From Aspergillus flavus (taxonomy: Eukaryota; Ascomycota; Eurotiomycetes; Eurotiales; Aspergillaceae), in assembly GCF_009017415.1 (NCBI RefSeq), contig NC_092405.1, positions 1,178,001 to 1,242,000 on the forward strand: a stretch of DNA of 64,000 nucleotides. The letters run 5' to 3'. Under the pieces are notes generated by a model. The model saw only the letters and a program-made list of their open reading frames with translations, made no database searches and was not told the origin of the DNA. Each line of letters opens with the position of its first letter. Positions within the stretch are counted from its first letter, which is position 1. Shown one piece after another: positions 1 to 11,505 of the stretch. The translations under genes and the position numbers were made by a program.

Positions 1-1515
1 TTAAACTGGAGCGGTACATACCTCCTCGGTCTTCGAAGCCTGGTTCTTCTTCCACTCAGTGATCTTAGCGGCCAGCTTCTCGACAACGGCGGGGACATCG
101 GTCTGGTTCATAGGGGGGTCGATCTTGACCTTGGCGAAGTCCTCGATGATACCAACGTTGAGGTTGAACTTCTCGGCGGGGGCAGGGCTGCCGTTGGCGT
201 TGCTCTTCTTACCCTTCTTGCCCTTCTTGCCGCCAGTGCCGACGAAGTAGTCATCCTCGTCCTTCTTCAAGACCTTCATGCCCTTCATGGCGGAGTCATC
301 AATGGTACGGCCAATCTCAGCACGGAACTGAGAGGACTCGTCCTTTTTGTCATCCAGTCCCAGAGCAGCGAAGTCGTAGGAAGGGTTGAAGTGGCGGATA
401 AGACCCTGGGCGGTAAGGATCTCGTCGGTGTAAGCCAGGCGAGAGGCCTCCTCGAGCTTCTTGTCGGCAATCTTCTTCTTCTTCTCGCGCTCGAAGGCGT
501 CCCGCTGGGCCTTCTGCTTCTCCCGGCGAATTCTCCAGGCCTCATCCTCGTACTCCTTGTATGCCTTGCGAGCCTTGTAGTAGGTGTCCTTGATCTCACG
601 GATAGCAGTCCACTTCTGCTGCTGCTCACCGTGGAGCTTGGTGCGCTCGTCCCGCAGGGCGTTGAGGTTCTTGAAAGCGCCGTCCTGCTCGGCCTTGATG
701 GCATCCAGCTCCTTCTGAATCTCGGCGTACTTGTCGCTCAGAGCCTTGGCCTCAGGGTTGTCAAGGGTCTTCTTGAGGGCGGCAATCTGGGCCTTGATGT
801 CGTTGATGACCTTCTGGGCCTCATCCAAGCCGGCGAAGTTCTTACGCTGCTTGCGCAGGCTGGAGACATCGGCAAGGGCCTTCTTCTCATCCACCAAGCG
901 CATGGTACCGGAATCAACCTGCTTCTCGAGGCGCGCGATTTCACGGTCAATCTCCTCGACACTCTTGAACGACATGCGGGTCTTGGAGTTGTTCTGCTCC
1001 GCAATGCGGGCCTTGAGCGTGCTGTCCAGAGCATTGATCTTCTCCTGTGTGCTGGACCTGGACGCCTTGAATCCCGACTGCTTCTGACGGATGGAGGAGA
1101 GCTCAGCACGGAGTTCCTGCTGTCTCTTAGCCGCGGGCGAGTCCTTGTTGTTGGGCTTGGCGGTCTCGATCTTGGCCTTGACTTGGTTCTTTATGAAGTT
1201 AGTAACTTGTTACGTCAATGGAATGCGAAAATGGGGTTAGAAAAGAATCCCGAGCAAACGTATGGTGGATCATAAATGGCCGGTGGGCACTGAGTAAGAA
1301 AATGGCACGATATAATTTGTGCGTTGTATACAACAACAATTGAAACTCCGAAAGAACTCCAAAAAACATAATAAACCGTCACATACCAGCTTCTCCTGAA
1401 CCGCAGCATGCTCCTTCTCAGCCTGCGCGAGGTCGGCTTTGAACGCCTCCTCACTGGGCTTGGTGGGCTTCACCTTCTGCTCCGTGGCAGGAGCCGATTT
1501 GGCTTCAGCGGACAT
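1..1515 (-). CDS. bfr1: Nuclear segregation / mRNP protein Bfr1 (3' end beyond window)
   Basis: Lysine- and glutamate-rich coiled-coil protein. Family knowledge: Bfr1 is a polysome- and ER-associated mRNP component that affects secretion and nuclear segregation. Exon 1 is 1387-1515 (43 codons, starting MSAEAKSAPATEQ); a GTATGT donor and a TACTAAC branch site define a 198-nt intron; exon 2 runs from 1188 leftwards. Long heptad-like helices fill most of exon 2, and a KKGKKGKK basic patch lies near 190-230. A TAA stop occurs at 1-3, but the bases just before it read GAG|GTATGT at 21-22, a good donor. The gene therefore probably splices once more and ends outside the window, so the visible EEVCTAPV tail is likely intron read-through. 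It is divergent from RPB5 across a 441-bp shared promoter. Confidence 0.88.
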
Positions 1516-1956
1516 CTTGTCGGGGAATTTGCAAATACGGGGGAACACTTGACAATGCAAATAGATTGACCGAAATCAATCTCTAGGAGGGACCCCAAAA
1601 GAGCGTGAAATGAGGGGAAACCAAAGGGGAATGTTGAGAGAAGAGGAAAGGAATGGGGCAGAAACTCGTGCTCATTTTCTCGGTCTGGCCTTTTCCTTTG
1701 GGGTTAATCAGTTGTTGGCGGCGCTTAACCGTTGCCGCTTAGCGCTGTTCCGCCGATTTTTCGAGAACCTCCCTCTATCGCTTTTCGCAACGCTACAACT
1801 CCAGCCAACTTTTTTTTTTTTTTTGTTGTCCCATCCCACGGCTCACGCTGAGCTCAGAGTTGGTCCTCGGTTGCTCTAATTTAAGTCTTTCCCGGCTCTC
1901 CTATTTTTCTTTAATCTAGTTTTGTGTCGCAGCGCAGGTGCGCCTCATTTTTCACC
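1516..1956. promoter_or_regulatory. Bidirectional promoter BFR1 / RPB5
   Basis: This is the 441-bp gap between two divergent housekeeping starts. It contains a T run of about 15 nt around 1810-1824, a poly(dA:dT) element of the kind that disfavours nucleosomes in fungal promoters. I see no other convincing element. Confidence 0.5.
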
Positions 1957-2817
1957 ATGGACGAGGACTACTCTTCTGGCTCCGTCGATGCCGACCGCGA
2001 GATGACCAGACTTTGGCGCACATGGAGGACGGTGTTCGAAATGCTTCAGGATCGGGTATGTGCCGCTGAAGGAGGGGAATGATCGACGACAGCCACAACG
2101 TTTGCTGACAAGCCATTTTTGGACAGGGCTACGAAGTCACTGAAGAAGAAGTGCAAATATCGCTCGAAGAATTCAAACAGAAATACTCCGATCCCCTCGG
2201 ATACCCAGAGTATGCGACCCCAGACAACATGAACGTTTTTCAGCACCCCAAGGAAAAAGGCCGCTAACAATTCGGCGTAACTTTTGTGCAGCCGCAACAA
2301 GATGAAAGTCCAAGCTCGCCCCACGGAGGCTATGCAACACAAATACACGGCCATCAAGACCAACGCCAACCCGGACCCCCAGCCCGACTGCGGAATCATC
2401 TACGTTGAATTCTGCCCCGACTCGACCGGCGTCGGTACCAAGCAAGTGCGCGCCTTCAACCATGTCGTCGACGAGAACAACTTCCACACCGGCGTGTTCA
2501 TCACCCAGACCCCGATCTCCCCGTCCGCCGTGCGTCTGCTGAGCGGTGTCCCTGGCCGTATCTGCGAGCATTTCCAGGAGCAGGATCTGCTGGTTAACAT
2601 CACTCGGCACGAACTGGTCCCGAAGCACGTCCTGCTGAGCCCCGAGGAGAAGGCCAAATTGTTGGCGCGCTATCGTCTGAAGGAGTCTCAGTTGCCCCGT
2701 ATCCAGGTGTCGGATCCTGTCGCGAGATACCTGGGTCTGCGCAGAGGCCAGGTCGTCAAGATTATCCGCAGGAGTGAAACGGCCGGTCGTTATGCCAGTT
2801 ACCGCTGGGTTATTTAA
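1957..2817 (+). CDS. RPB5: RNA polymerases I, II and III shared subunit RPABC1 (Rpb5)
   Basis: Common subunit of the three nuclear RNA polymerases, in the lower jaw near downstream DNA. The model is join(1957-2055, 2127-2209, 2292-2817), 235 aa, with phases 0 and 2; introns start GTATGT and GTATGC. The N-terminal eukaryote-specific jaw domain (from [11 protein letters not shown], including [12 protein letters not shown]) is followed by the archaeal RpoH-like C-terminal assembly domain, with [38 protein letters not shown] and the typical end [10 protein letters not shown]. Length is slightly above yeast Rpb5 (215 aa). Nothing odd seen. Confidence 0.96.
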
Positions 2818-3618
2818 TCGCGATCGTGACGACTATGGCTTGTATGGTTATGCTATATTAACGGACGGCTGTTTGCTTGAGGGAGTTCATCGCGCTTTTT
2901 TCCATTCAAAGACGCCAAAAGAACATGTCGAGTTCGCTAAGAGGTTCCTGGGCACCTTCCTACGGCGCGGTTTCTCCTGCACCATAGCCTACGCCGTGTC
3001 TCACTCTCGAAGTGAACATATAAACGAGTGGATGGGATCTCAAGAACAACAGAGAAGCAAAACCAGAGGAGGCGGCAAATCACGGGACAAAAAAGAAAAA
3101 ATCAGACGAAAGTCCAATTGCAGGCATTATGGGCAGCATGGCGTAAGGGCGAAACGAATGATTCATGGCTGGAGTGTACTGTCATGGTTCTGGTTGATTC
3201 CTTTGAATTTTTACTAATCGCAAAAACCCCGACTATATTGTACAATTTTCTTGATAGATTACTGAAAAATGCAACGGTCATGAGATTTTCAGTGATCGTA
3301 AATACCCATGCCTCTTTCTCAGGTAGAGGATAGCACGGGTCACATTAAGATATGATTAAATCAATCCGCTGGCCACTATAGAAATATACATGTAGACTAA
3401 GATAATCAATACCAACGCCATTGCTAATCCCGACTCCAATCCAGTATACATAATCATATCACCAATATTGAACATTAGAAAAAAGAAAGGGAACAAAAAA
3501 AAAAAAAAAAAAAAGAAAAAGAAAAAGAAACGAAAAGAAAAAGGATGAAAGGAAATCCCCACAAGAAGGAGAAGATTATTTATACATCCAACTACCGTTT
3601 AGTATATACCGTCATGAT
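2818..3618. other. Intergenic, no gene seen
   Basis: Convergent 3' flank between RPB5 and the Pth11-like gene. It contains a 20-nt A run at about 3495-3514 inside an A/G-rich stretch. The open frames here lack family similarity and run through the RPB5 3' end, so they are not called. Confidence 0.6.
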
Positions 3619-5328
3619 TCATGAATGTTTTGATAGTAATCCCCCAACATCCTGAAGTTCGACGTCGTCGCTTCCCTCAGGAATTGGGGCAGTTACATCA
3701 GACTGAGATCGATACGGTGGAGCCGGTGACTCCGGCGTATCACTAAAATGCACGCTGGATCCTCGTCGGCGGCCATATGAGTTACTACGAAGACCGCCAG
3801 GTCGTGAGAAATTCGGTGAAGCGTTTGGAGGAGTCCCTGAGGTCGGGGCGGAGAGTAGACCGCCAACGTCTTGAAGAAAAGCTGTGCTTCCACTGCGTGC
3901 ACGGGTCGTTTGCCCGGGAGGAGGCATTTGGTATTGCATATGTGAGGTTGGAGGGGGGCTGCTCCTGGGAGAAGGATCCAGGAGACCGCCGACGTCGAAC
4001 ATGGAGACTCGGCCGGGTGAGCTCGGGACGGAGTCACCCGACGGTTTGCGTGGCGTTTTATTGGTCGGAATATACTCGTGTGGGCTCACTTTGATATCAA
4101 GACTGCCTGTAGTAGAGGATCGGTCGTCGTCGGTAGCAGGGGCATGACGGTGGAAAGACCAATTTGGATCCAGAGTGCCCGTACGGGCTGTAAAAGGCTC
4201 GCAGGGAGCAACCACGGGGGCTGGACGAGGCAGCTTGTGGTCGGAAGAAACCAGGTCAGGGTGCAAACGGATGCCCAGATCTCCTGCTAGGTCGGAGTCA
4301 CTGCCCCAGTGATGGTGCGTGATAGTTGTACGACGAACCGAGCTGTGATCCATGCTCTCGCTGACGGAGGCCGATCCAATTGCCTTTTTGAACTTGGCTT
4401 TCTTGACGCCCTTGTCTCGCACGAAGGACCCAATGACTATGGCATTAGAAACCGCCGTGGCAGCGAGGATCTCTAGAGATGCCAGAAGAGATCGGTATTG
4501 CTGTGACCCTTGGTGGCCGATCACAGAGGGTACGCGGTAGCAGGTGATACCGACAAGAATCAAGGATAAGGCAAAGAGAATAACGAGCGAGGCTTTGCGT
4601 TTCGCAGGCATGTGAGTCATCATAATCAGGGGAATAGGAAAGGCCACAAGAAGAAGATCCGTAATCACGTCGCATACTCCCATTGTAATCAGGTTCGCGT
4701 AGCCGGAGCGACACTGGGCGCCTGGGTCCGGAACTACTTGCCAGTAGTGGTTGAATGGCTGGCATTCGGTTAGGGTTGCGAGTACCACGGCAATCAGAGT
4801 CGATCCCAAGAAATAATAGATAAATTGGAGAAATATCCGGAGAGACCGGCGCCAGATCATCTCCGAAACCCGTTTGAGAAATTCACATACGGTAAATTTG
4901 GCAGTCCAGATGCTTGTTGCGATCAAAACAGTCAGCCGGCATATTTCATCTCAAACGAATACTTAGAAGCAGCCTTACAAGATAGCATAGCAAATTCGAG
5001 AGACCAGAACCAACTTGCTTCCAACGATCCGATGTTGAATCTCTTCCGCCGTCAATCCCGCTGTCTTCGTATTGTTGGTCCCCCAGATCAGGATAACATG
5101 TACAAGGACCATGCGGATCAACAGGGGAATAATGGCAAGCATCATCACCTTATCCTCCCGAAAGAAGCGCTCGATACGAACGTAGCGACCACAGACTCGA
5201 ACCACGATGATAGCCAGGGAGAAGCCGGTGGCCCACCAGCTCACCAGGAGCGTTGGGTTATCGTCGGCTTTCGTTCGAGCATTCGGGGGAATTTCTGGAT
5301 ATAGACCACGAGTGTCCAATACAGTCAT
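3619..5328 (-). CDS. Pth11-like / SAT4-family seven-transmembrane protein
   Basis: Integral membrane protein of the fungal rhodopsin-like (CFEM-less Pth11 / SAT4) family; Pth11 members are candidate GPCR-type surface sensors. The model is complement(join(3619-4912, 4979-5328)), 547 aa; a GTAAGG donor and CAAG acceptor restore the conserved IFIWTAKFTVCEFLKR segment across the intron. Seven helices are visible: about 27-47, 60-82, 103-130, then LQFIYYFLGSTLIAVVL, ITDLLLVAFPIPLIMM, LVILFALSLILVGITC and LEILAATAVSNAIVIG. A long Ser/Pro-rich cytosolic tail follows. It carries three copies of DVGGLL, at about residues 423-428, 465-470 and 538-543, the last almost at the C-terminus. Ligand unknown. 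Confidence 0.87.
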
Positions 5329-6799
5329 GGCCGCTGAACCACCTCCGCAGAGGGGCCAGTGGAAAACAGGCGAGAACAGCCCAAGTTATCAAATAACAAC
5401 GCACCGTGGATGAGTCCCTGGAGTAAGTTTAACAACGTAGTGCCTTTAGTTACACTCACATTGCTCATGACGAACTGCCTTGAGCATGCACGTGCGTTTC
5501 CCCAGATTAGGGTGTTTCCTCAGTGTGGGGAAAGAAGGTATAACGTAAGGAAAACCGGGGAATATAAAAGGCGACGATCTTGGGGGGCAAGAGTAGCGGG
5601 TGGAACCGGCGTTAAATGGGTGGGAGGGAAAGTGATGTTGATCTGGTGGCGTTCCAGGTGGAGGAGGCCCTATTTCGTATAGAATATGGTCCTTGACGAA
5701 AGAGTAAATGAGGGTTATCGGGAAAACGAGGGGGAAAAAAAAAAAAGAAGGGAGACAAGAGGTTCGCCTGGTGGATAAGTATAGAGTCTTGCTCTTACGT
5801 ACCCCCAAGTGAAATAAAATAGTATTACAGGGCAAAGAAAAGGAAGGATTTCACCGCCGTTTCGGTAGAAGTTATGGAATATATTAACTCAAAGGACAGT
5901 ATGCCACGAAGGTAGAAAGACCGAGAGAAATGGTTAAATCAAAAGTAAAAGAAACATCCATATGGAGACGGAAAGGGGAGACCCCAACCAAAAGCCATCC
6001 ATGAACGGCTATTTAATAATGAAAACAACTATGTTGATAATCGTGATGATAAAATCACACCCACCTCGAGGCCAAGGATCATGGCGGCCAACCGATTACC
6101 ATGGATTCAAGAGATAAGACGGAACGGTCGCAGTGGGCGTCGGGAAGCGCCATTTATCGGCCTTCCGTTTGGTTCTAAGAGCAGGATTCGAGGACGGCAG
6201 AGCTGGGCAGGACAGCACGAGATAGTATTGGACCAGCCAGAGGGAGGCGATAGACCAAGGGACCTAAGTCGCTCAGGAGCTGTTTGCGGAGTAAGTTCAT
6301 TGGCTTCCGATGACGATGGCGAAATGAAGCATTGCTTGTGATCCTGGGACTTGAGAAGGTAATTCGAGCTTGGGCCTGTTATCATCCGCCTTTCAAGGGC
6401 CGAACCCTGTCGAGACCGTGGGCTCGTATATAATCAATACTGCGGATTATTAGCGGCGAATGGAGAGAAAGAGCATAGGAGATAATCTAAGCTGTTACCT
6501 TATCAGATAGTTAGGAGGATTTTGGGGGAAATTCATTGGTAGTTGGTCGGAGACCCGATCAATCTCGCACATAAGATGGACATGACTCGTGCAACCAGAT
6601 TGGATTGTAAAGTGTTAGGGTAGTATCCATTCTTCGAAGGAAGTTACCATTCGGTAGGATAATCCGTACGACAGAAAATGTTCATGTCCAGGTGTGGTCC
6701 ACGTGGTGGTCTTGTGACGTTTTTCTTTTTCTTTTTTAATTCCTTTCTTGGACCACAGCAGCACAATATCCTACTAACCCCGATACGGGGTGCCGCCGC
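5329..6799. other. Gene-poor stretch, nothing recognised
   Basis: About 1.5 kb between the Pth11-like start and the polyketide synthase relic. All frames are short and unlike any family I know. There is a purine-rich strand bias around 5500-6000. The region may hold further decayed sequence, but I cannot show it. Confidence 0.5.
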
Positions 6800-8250
6800 T
6801 TTTATGAGGTCAGCAGCACATGAGTGATCCGGAAGCAGTTCCTTTTTGCTTTCTCTCTAAAGCGTGTACAGACTAAAGCCTGCTGATCTGTATACATTCC
6901 ACCACTTTCATGAGAGTTGTTTACACTGAGGAGGTTTTTCAATCTTTCCCTGTACCATGAAATCCAATTTCCAACTATGGTGGTTTCTACACGGGCGACC
7001 AAAATACTTTCATGCTTCGACAACAAACGAATACCTGTTCACCATGTCAAGATTTGCACCTTCACTCCGGGGTCTAAGCAGCCTCTGGCGAGGACAACTT
7101 TGACACGAACTTTTCACACAGAGCAATCAGTGAACTTGCGTTGGTAATATCCAAGGTTGTGAGTTCCGCTCCGAGCTCCGAGCGGACCCGGATTTGTGTA
7201 TCATTAAAAATGCGTGAACTGCCTCAGTCTCCCTTGCTACCTTCCTTACCCCCCGACATGCCTGCTGTAATCCGCCCGAAGAATCCGAATCTCGCCTCCC
7301 GGATGAGGTCCGAGTTATCGGGAAGCGGGAACCCGAGACCGGTAACTAACTGCGCACTGCTACTCGGGTTGATGGGGGAGATCTGCCGCGTTACCCTCAT
7401 ATAGGGGAGTCCATACACGTTCGTCGAAATGGCTATGCATGCCACCCTGCTCAGCAACGTAGCCCACATCTTCAATCGGCCCTAGGTTAACTGACTCAAT
7501 TGGCCCGCAAGCCTAGTGATTAACGGTACGCGGAGGAGGCATCGAGGAATGTATTTGCAGCCGAGTAGTTAGACTGCCCTTTCTTGCCCCCGATTCCTGA
7601 AATGCTCGACAGCATAGTGAAGAACTCAAGATGTTGTTACTGCTCCATTGAAACATGGTAGGGCCCAAGTACCGTTGAATTTGCCATAGAGCGCGGTATG
7701 ATATTCATCCAGAGTCATGACCTCATATGGCCTGTCCTATATTAGAGTGAAGTCCTATTTTGAATATTTTTGATAGACAAGGGGGTTTTGCCAGGCTTAC
7801 GCGGAAAAGCATAGCACCCTGGACCACTCCAGCGAGTGCAGGAGCTGCCTCACGGAACATTTTCCGAAGGAACGCCATGTCCGCAACATCACCTTAGCTC
7901 CGACGATATCACACCCATACGCTGAGTAATTTGCTATGGTCTTTTGCGATGCTTCATCTGAGAGTCCACTCCTAGAGCACACAATGATCTGCCTGGCTCC
8001 GTGCCACGCCATATGGATGGCCTGGCTTCCGCAAAGGCCCTAAAGACCACCCACAATCAGGTAAGAGGCATCAGAACGAAGTGCGACCTTTCTGGGTGCT
8101 GGCTTGATTGGAACAAGTACACGCGGAGACTCGCCATCCGAGATGACAACCTTTCCGATATGTCGGCCGCTACGAATGAGTGCCAGGGCGAATTGGATGC
8201 TGTTGAAGCTGAATGTTGTAATCGGCTGGAGAGGCCTAGCTCAGAAATAT
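6800..8250 (-). pseudogene. Relic of a highly reducing polyketide synthase (end of ER, KR, start of ACP)
   Basis: Read on the minus strand from 8250, the sequence gives the end of an enoylreductase (PLQPITTFSFNSIQFALAL, then RHIGKVVISDGESPRVLVPI). Next is the ketoreductase Rossmann start (YLIVGGL, in-frame TAG at 8040-8042, then GLCGSQAIHMAWHGARQIIV and CSRSGLSDEASQ). A one-base loss near 7889-7893 shifts frame into DVADMAFLRKMFREAAPALA and GVVQGAML. Further on are YEVMTLDEYHTALYGKFNGTW, the KR active-site block ([20 protein letters not shown]), VNLGPIEDVGYVAEQGGMHS and INPSSSAQLVTGLGFPLPD, in differing frames. Near 7145 an ACP-like SSLIALCEKFVSKLSS appears, then LRNWIS-like debris. Several stops, shifts and a small deletion make it non-functional. 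KS, AT and DH parts are absent. Confidence 0.85.
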
Positions 8251-8350
8251 ATAAAACCTTAATGAATATAAAGGATATCATGAAGTATTCTCTAATAATT
8301 ACTCTAATAATTCTAATATAGAAAGATAGAGCTCTCTAATCCAGCTCTCA
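8251..8350. other. AT-rich junction
   Basis: About 100 bp rich in A and T, with repeated taataatt-like words, between the polyketide synthase relic and the aminotransferase stop. It may mark a decayed insertion edge. This is only a compositional remark. Confidence 0.35.
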
Positions 8351-9727
8351 CTACCCCAGAAGACCGCCCAGGACTACCCGCAATTCCTGCAGGAACCTAG
8401 TGACTTCTTCCTCTGTTCCTACTGTAACCCGCAGGCAACCTTCGCATCCGAGCTCCTTTCCGCGGAACCGTACCACAACCCCGTGTTTTTCCGCCATAGC
8501 TTCGTACGCAGCGAGGGCTACCTGGTTGCTGGGCTTTCCGCCTTCATTCGCGGGCTTGTCTAGGAGTTCTACGAGGAGGAAGTTCGACTCCTGTCCGCCA
8601 AGGAAGCGACCAATTCCCGGAATCTTGGGTAGTTCCTGTAGTAAGCGTTCGCGCTGAGCAATGATCTGTTCCCGGTATTTCTTCATGACAGCCATGTTGT
8701 TAGGGGACAGAGCAGCCATAGCAAGTGCACTAGTTGGACTTGAGATGTTGTAAGGGGCCTTCAGGCTGTTTAACAGACGGGCAATGGCAGGGCTAGTGAA
8801 CGCGACTCCCAGCCGAATACCGGCCAGACCAAAGGCCTTACTCAAAGTCTGCATAACCACCAAGTTGGGCCAATCGTTGACCCATTCGGCGAGACTGGAG
8901 CCTTCGGGGGCGAAGTCGATGTATGCCTCATCCACGACGACCACACCATTCCATGTAGGGTGCTCCAGCACCTTCTGGATGTCGGACTTGCGGATCAAGT
9001 TGGCTGTAGGGTTACCAGGTGAGCAGATGTACACCATCTTGATCGAGTCGTCCGCAGACAGAGTCTCGATGATCTTTTCCGGCTGTAGCTGGAAACCATT
9101 CTCGACATCCAGAGGCACCTTCACGATATCCACGTCATTGACCTGCGCACTAACACCATACATGCCATACGTAGGGGGGCAAGTAAGGATCTTATCCTTT
9201 CCCGGCACGCAGAAACATCTTAACAGGGCATCGATGGCTTCGTCGGAGCCAACTCCAACGAAAAGATTCTCGGGGGTCAGGTCTTTTTGGCTGTGAATAC
9301 GGGTATTGCGGAGGTTGCAGAAAAGTTGCTTCAACTCAATCTGGTGTCTAGGAATTCATCAAATCCGGGTCAGATTGGACTTATCAAGGACCGAAGTATG
9401 GGTGAGTCACTTACGGGTCGGGATAGCGGTTCAATCCCAAAAAGTCGATGTCTGGCTTCGACGAGCCAGTCGAATCTCCGTTGACAGTAGATTGTTGCAA
9501 AGCGCCTTCCGAGTTCAGGGCAAGACCAGGGCCATAAGCGTTTTCGTTGGCATCGAGAAGGACGTTCGTTCCGTCATCTTTGTAGTCACTGACTCATTAG
9601 TTTCCGTTGCGCTGATGCGGGGACCTGGAGGGTAAACACACTCTCTGGCACAGCGGTAGGGCTGCAATTGCAAGATGTTCTTGCGCGCGCATTTAGAGAG
9701 ATCAAACGGTGATTGTCTCGCAGCCAT
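8351..9727 (-). CDS. HIS5: Histidinol-phosphate aminotransferase
   Basis: PLP-dependent class I/II aminotransferase of histidine biosynthesis, converting imidazole acetol phosphate and glutamate to histidinol phosphate. The model is complement(join(8351-9347, 9415-9588, 9642-9727)), 418 aa. The first intron uses acceptor GTCAG, which restores the conserved CARDDYKDDGTNVLLDANEN block; using the nearer AAG would give a stop. The Schiff-base lysine lies in QTLSKAFGLAGIRLG (about Lys257). ICSPGNPT and VVVDEAYIDF are also typical. I preferred the ATG at 9727 over one four codons after an upstream MQGTSSLQQ because the family starts close to FDLSKCAR. Its 3' end sits about 100 bp from the polyketide synthase relic. 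Confidence 0.93.
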
Positions 9728-10325
9728 TTTGGTGTGATATTGCTGAAGTGACGAGGTTCCTTGCAAACCGAAGAAAGATTGGCGGGGAGTCCTTTAAGTG
9801 GCGGGGAAAGATTATAGGCGGGGCGGGACCGGTCTCGGAAGTGTGACTCTTCAGGAACGGCAGCTTTAATTAAATGCCGAATGTCCATACTACTGACTCA
9901 ACAGACAATTTTTGTATCTATTCTGCCAATGATCTCTATAACTGCTAGTGATATTGTTCTAGATATCTACATCCTCTGAATATATATATATATATATCTT
10001 TTTTTTATCACATTCATCTTCTCGAGGAGCTATAACTTTCCTTTGTGGGAACTACTTTTCTTGGATAGTCCGGGGAGTATATGTTTTATATTGTAGCTCA
10101 AGGTCGAGCAGACACACCTAGTATCTAGCAAATAGTTCCTCGTATTACCTATCCAGGTAGTTCTTCATTTATACAGATAGTTTAATAATAAACAACTCTT
10201 ACAAGCGGAGGCAAACCCTTCTCACTCACTTTGTTCACTTCAGAAGCAAACGAATAATCTCAACTAAAAACCCACAGATACTGATATCATAGCCTGACAT
10301 GGCTCCACTGGTTCTGGAAAGAAAT
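9728..10325. other. Intergenic, aminotransferase promoter and pectin lyase 3' flank
   Basis: About 600 bp, AT-rich. It contains a (TA)n microsatellite at about 9980-9997 followed by a T run, and no coding signal. Confidence 0.5.
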
Positions 10326-11505
10326 TCAAAGTTTCCCCATGCCTGCGTTATTCGGGACACTAGACTGAGCATCAGTGGCAGAGGTTGCGGGCGCAATAGT
10401 AAGCCCCGAGAAATCCGAGAAGAAAGAAGTATCGGTGTAAGCAGTAAGATCGCCGGAGTCGGAAACAGCATTCACTTCGCACGCACGACCAAGAGCCGAT
10501 TCGCAGTCGCCAGCGGACGATGAATCCGGTGCGTTGAAGAGCCGACCAGCATAGTCTCCAACAATCGTGGACACTCCTATCCAAGCATTTCCTTCAAAGA
10601 TTCCCCTAGCACCTGCATCGCCGCCCTCCAGCGCATGGCCGTTGTTCTTCTCCCAGACATTGTTTACGGCATGCAAGAGAGTACCTCCACTCAAGGCTGG
10701 GCTGCGGCCGGCTGTCATGTAGATATAGTTGTTCTGCAGAGTAATTTGGTCTGCCTCACCGACCATCTCAAAGGTCCAGTAGGTGTACCCGTCGCAGCCA
10801 GTGGAGTACGTAGTTTCACCGTTGATGAAGTTGTTTGAGAGAGTAATACGGGTGTTGGTCTCGTATCCGAAGGTGTAGTGTTGCCGTCCGGTGCGAGCCG
10901 TCTAGAATGTCGATTAGCAACCTCACTCTTTTATGTGTTCAAAAGGGGCATACCGTGACATGATCAATCCAGATAAGGTCAGACCCATCGAAATAGAGGG
11001 CGTCACCACCCCAGACATACTCAGGGTTCAAGTCGGAGATCTCTATGTTTTGTACGATAATGTTCGACACGCCGTCTCTGAATCTCAGGCCTTTGCCTTT
11101 GATAACGCCCTTGTCTCCATCTCCAAGAATCGTTTTGTCCGATGCAACATCTATCCCCGTCGTCCCAGCGGTGTACCAAGTTGCTTGCGAAGAAGGAGAA
11201 TCTCCGCAGTCATCCTGGATGATCTTCTGACAGCCGCTCCCGGTTCCCCAGGAAGCACAAACTGTACCACTAGTCGTGCCCTCTGACTCAGTGAAGTCAT
11301 ATTCCTTGTCAAGCACAATGACTCGTGGGGTATCATCGGTAAGCCATTCCTTCAGCTCATCGATATCGCTGGGAATCTGTGCTTCTGCGTCACCACCGCC
11401 TGTCACCCCGGAAGCGAACCCTTCAGCCGAGCCGGAGACTGATACGGCTGCACTCAGCGGTGCTAGTCCCAAGAGGACAGCGGGAATGGTTGATGTGATC
11501 TTCAT
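10326..11505 (-). CDS. Secreted pectin lyase, polysaccharide lyase family 1
   Basis: Extracellular enzyme that cleaves methyl-esterified homogalacturonan by beta-elimination. The model is complement(join(10326-10901, 10954-11505)), 375 aa, typical for Aspergillus pectin lyases (about 375-380). The start at 11505 gives a signal peptide (MKITSTIPAVLLGLAPLSAA). The parallel beta-helix core shows VIVLDKEYDFTESEGTT, KGVIKGKGLRFRDGVSNIIV, NPEYVWGGDALYFDGSDLIW and IDHVTTARTGRQHY across the 52-nt intron. Pectin lyase rather than pectate lyase is favoured by WIDHVTTARTGRQHY and the C-terminal LGRACEVNAVSDSG and FSDFSGLTIAPA blocks. The exact paralogue (A, B, D or F) cannot be told. Confidence 0.93.

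Noticed and set aside
391..1275. Long Leu-rich open frame on the plus strand, 294 codons
   Set aside because: It is the antisense shadow of BFR1 exon 2, whose frame is conserved and spliced.
2774..3217. 147-codon open frame overlapping the RPB5 3' end
   Set aside because: It overlaps conserved RPB5 coding sequence in another frame and has no family features; the rest is 3' flank.
9515..9640. HIS5 first exon reading on through CVYPPGPRIS
   Set aside because: That is intron; splicing to TGACTACAAAG restores the conserved DDYKDDGTNVLLDANEN block.
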